From assembly GCA_934552695.1 (NCBI GenBank), contig CAKTER010000093.1, positions 1 to 6,525 on the forward strand: a DNA stretch of 6,525 bases, given 5' to 3'. The position numbers and the translations under genes are program-made. A model generated the notes under the pieces. The model searched no databases and was not told the origin of the DNA. It saw nothing but the letters and a program-made list of their open reading frames with translations. Shown here piece after piece: positions 5,058 through 6,525 of the stretch (its first letter is position 1; every line of letters starts with the position of its first letter). This stretch comes from an uncultured Eubacteriales bacterium (GTDB lineage: Bacteria; Bacillota; Clostridia; Lachnospirales; Anaerotignaceae).

Positions 5058-6525
5058 ATGGAACAAAACGAGAAAAAAACAGTAAAAGTAGTTGGATTTA
5101 TGATGGTGATTATGCTGGTGGGCAAGGTGCTGGGCCTGCTGCGGGATATGTTTTTGGCCAGCTTTTATGGCAGCAGTGCGGCGGCCAACGCCTTTACCGT
5201 GGCCAGCCTCATCCCCCGGACGTTTTTTGACGCCATGTTTGCTTCGGCCATTTCGGCCAGCTTTATTCCGGTTTTTAACCAGCTGCGGGAGCGGGAGGGC
5301 GAAGAGCGGGCCTTTGGCTTTGCCCATGCCTTTGTGACCCTGATTGGTGTGATTTCGCTGGTGCTGACGGTGGTGGGTGTGGCGGCGGCCCGGCCCTTGG
5401 CGGCCCTGTACGGCGCCGGGTTTGACCAACCCACGCTGGAGCTTTGCGTGGAGCTGCTGCGGATTTTATTCCCCACCATCTTTTTTACGGGCATTGCCTA
5501 TTCCTATGTAGGGGTGCTGCAATCGTTGGACGAGTTCGGCATTCCTGCCGCTTTAAGCATTGCCTCCAACGGGGTCATCATCCTGTACTACATCTTTTTG
5601 GATAAATATTTTGGCATTTATGGGTTGGCCGTAGCCTTTTTGGTGGGCTGGGCCATGCAAATGCTTATCCAGCTACCGGCGCTGCGGAAAAAGGGCTATA
5701 CCCTGCGCCCCCGGCTGGCCCGGGACCCGGGGCTGAAGCAGGTAGGGCTTTTGATGCTGCCGGTGATGGTCAGCACTTGGATTCAGCCCATCAACCTGAC
5801 CATTTGCACCCGGTTTGCTTCCCGGCTGTTCGAGGGGAGCGCTGTGGCCGACATCAACTATGCCAACAACCTCTACACGATTATTGTGGGCGTGGTGGTT
5901 TCGTCCATTGCCAACGTGATCTTCCCCAAGCTGAGCCGCCAAAAGGCCAATGCCGACGAGGAGGGCTTTGGCCGGACGCTGAGTGTGACCACCAAGGCCA
6001 TGTGCTTTGTGGTATTGCCCCTGTTGGTGGGGGTGTTTGTGATGAGCACGCCGCTGGTGCAGTTTTTGTACGAGCGGAATTCCTTTACCGCTATGGATAC
6101 CTACATTACCTCCCGGGCCCTGCGGTATTTTGCGCTGGGGATGCTGGGGTTTGGGGTACAAACCATTCTGTCCCGGGCTTTTTATGCGGAGCAAAACGGA
6201 CGGCTTCCTCTGATTTCCGGGGCGGTGTCCATTGCCGTAAACGTCATTTTGTGTAAGCTGCTGGTGGGCCGCTGGGATGTGATGGGCCTGGCGGTGGCAT
6301 CGGCGGTTTCGGCTACGGTTTCGGCGCTGGTGCTGGCAGTGGCCTGCAAGCGGCAAAGTAAGGAGTTTTTAAACCGGGTGTTTTGGGCCCAGTTTGCCCG
6401 GATGCTTTTGGCGGCGGTGCTGATGGGCATGGTGGTCGTGATGGTGCGCCGGGGCCTTAGCGGCATACTGGGAGAGGGCTTAGCCGCCCGGGGGCTGAAG
6501 CTCATTGTGCCTACGGTAGTGGGTG
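5058..6525 (+). CDS. murJ: Lipid II flippase MurJ (MVIN family), 3'-partial
   Basis: The frame is open for 489 codons to the right edge. MurJ proteins are usually about 500-530 residues, so only a small C-terminal piece is missing. It is a polytopic MATE/MOP-superfamily protein that flips undecaprenyl-linked peptidoglycan precursor (lipid II) across the membrane. The N-terminal region shows the family pattern GKVLGLLRDM (22-31), with the TM1 arginine at 29, then a segment LIPRTFFDAMFASAISASF (51-69) followed by IPVF. Further matches are FPTIFFTGIAYSYVGVLQSL (138-157), INYANNLYTIIVGVV (266-280), the IFPKLSR loop (288-294) and LSRAFYAEQN (371-380). About twelve or more hydrophobic segments are visible. 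The start at 5058 has an AGAGGG ribosome site (5047-5052) at five bases. An in-frame ATG at 5028 would add MGKYFLQRAG but lacks a good ribosome site. A spore or capsule exporter of the same superfamily is possible but fits less well. Confidence 0.88.
   Translation, partial: MEQNEKKTVKVVGFMMVIMLVGKVLGLLRDMFLASFYGSSAAANAFTVASLIPRTFFDAMFASAISASFIPVFNQLREREGEERAFGFAHAFVTLIGVISLVLTVVGVAAARPLAALYGAGFDQPTLELCVELLRILFPTIFFTGIAYSYVGVLQSLDEFGIPAALSIASNGVIILYYIFLDKYFGIYGLAVAFLVGWAMQMLIQLPALRKKGYTLRPRLARDPGLKQVGLLMLPVMVSTWIQPINLTICTRFASRLFEGSAVADINYANNLYTIIVGVVVSSIANVIFPKLSRQKANADEEGFGRTLSVTTKAMCFVVLPLLVGVFVMSTPLVQFLYERNSFTAMDTYITSRALRYFALGMLGFGVQTILSRAFYAEQNGRLPLISGAVSIAVNVILCKLLVGRWDVMGLAVASAVSATVSALVLAVACKRQSKEFLNRVFWAQFARMLLAAVLMGMVVVMVRRGLSGILGEGLAARGLKLIVPTVVG

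Noticed and set aside
5673..6356. 227-residue minus-strand frame rich in His and Gln
   Set aside because: Antisense to murJ, whose own frame is fully supported by family motifs throughout.
1..6525. Mobile element, CRISPR array, defence island or biosynthetic cluster
   Set aside because: No transposase, integrase, phage gene, spaced repeats, tRNA or terminal inverted repeats were seen. Codon and base composition look even across the window.

Overview
The window looks like ordinary chromosome from a GC-rich member of the Clostridia, most likely an endospore former of the Oscillospiraceae/Ruminococcaceae type. The reasons are strong AGGAGG-type ribosome binding sites, Rho-independent terminators after most genes, a clostridial coiled-coil 'ATPase-like' protein beside a YlbJ sporulation membrane protein, and a clostridial-style MurJ. 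Placement below class level is inference. There are no RNA genes, mobile elements, phage genes, CRISPR arrays or toxin-antitoxin pairs.

Layout. At the left edge (2-430, +) is the 3' part of a small coiled-coil protein whose true start appears to lie outside the window. It is followed by a terminator (443-487). ylbJ lies tail to tail with it (486-1451, -). A 147-base divergent control region (1452-1598) separates ylbJ from a small exported protein of unknown function (1599-2063, +, TTG start). The ylbJ side of this region carries a candidate sporulation sigma-E-type promoter, and the other side a vegetative extended -10 promoter. After a strong terminator (2074-2120) comes a 921-residue secreted multidomain protein (2163-4928, +). 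It has an N-terminal phosphodiester glycosidase (NAGPA-type) domain, two Ig-like modules, a carbohydrate-binding-like module and a C-terminal domain that may be a degenerate metallophosphoesterase. A 12-bp terminator hairpin (4953-4990) follows. The lipid II flippase gene murJ (5058 onward, +) then runs off the right edge, probably only a few tens of codons short of its stop.

How the genes relate. Apart from the first gene, the products act at the cell envelope: a sporulation membrane protein, two exported proteins and the peptidoglycan precursor flippase. Each gene seems to be its own transcription unit, so this is a neighbourhood and not an operon. I found no clear evidence of a new multi-gene system. 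The least explained items are the small exported protein, the C-terminal domain of the glycosidase and the sigma-E-like promoter of ylbJ. No intergenic stretch exceeds 300 bases.
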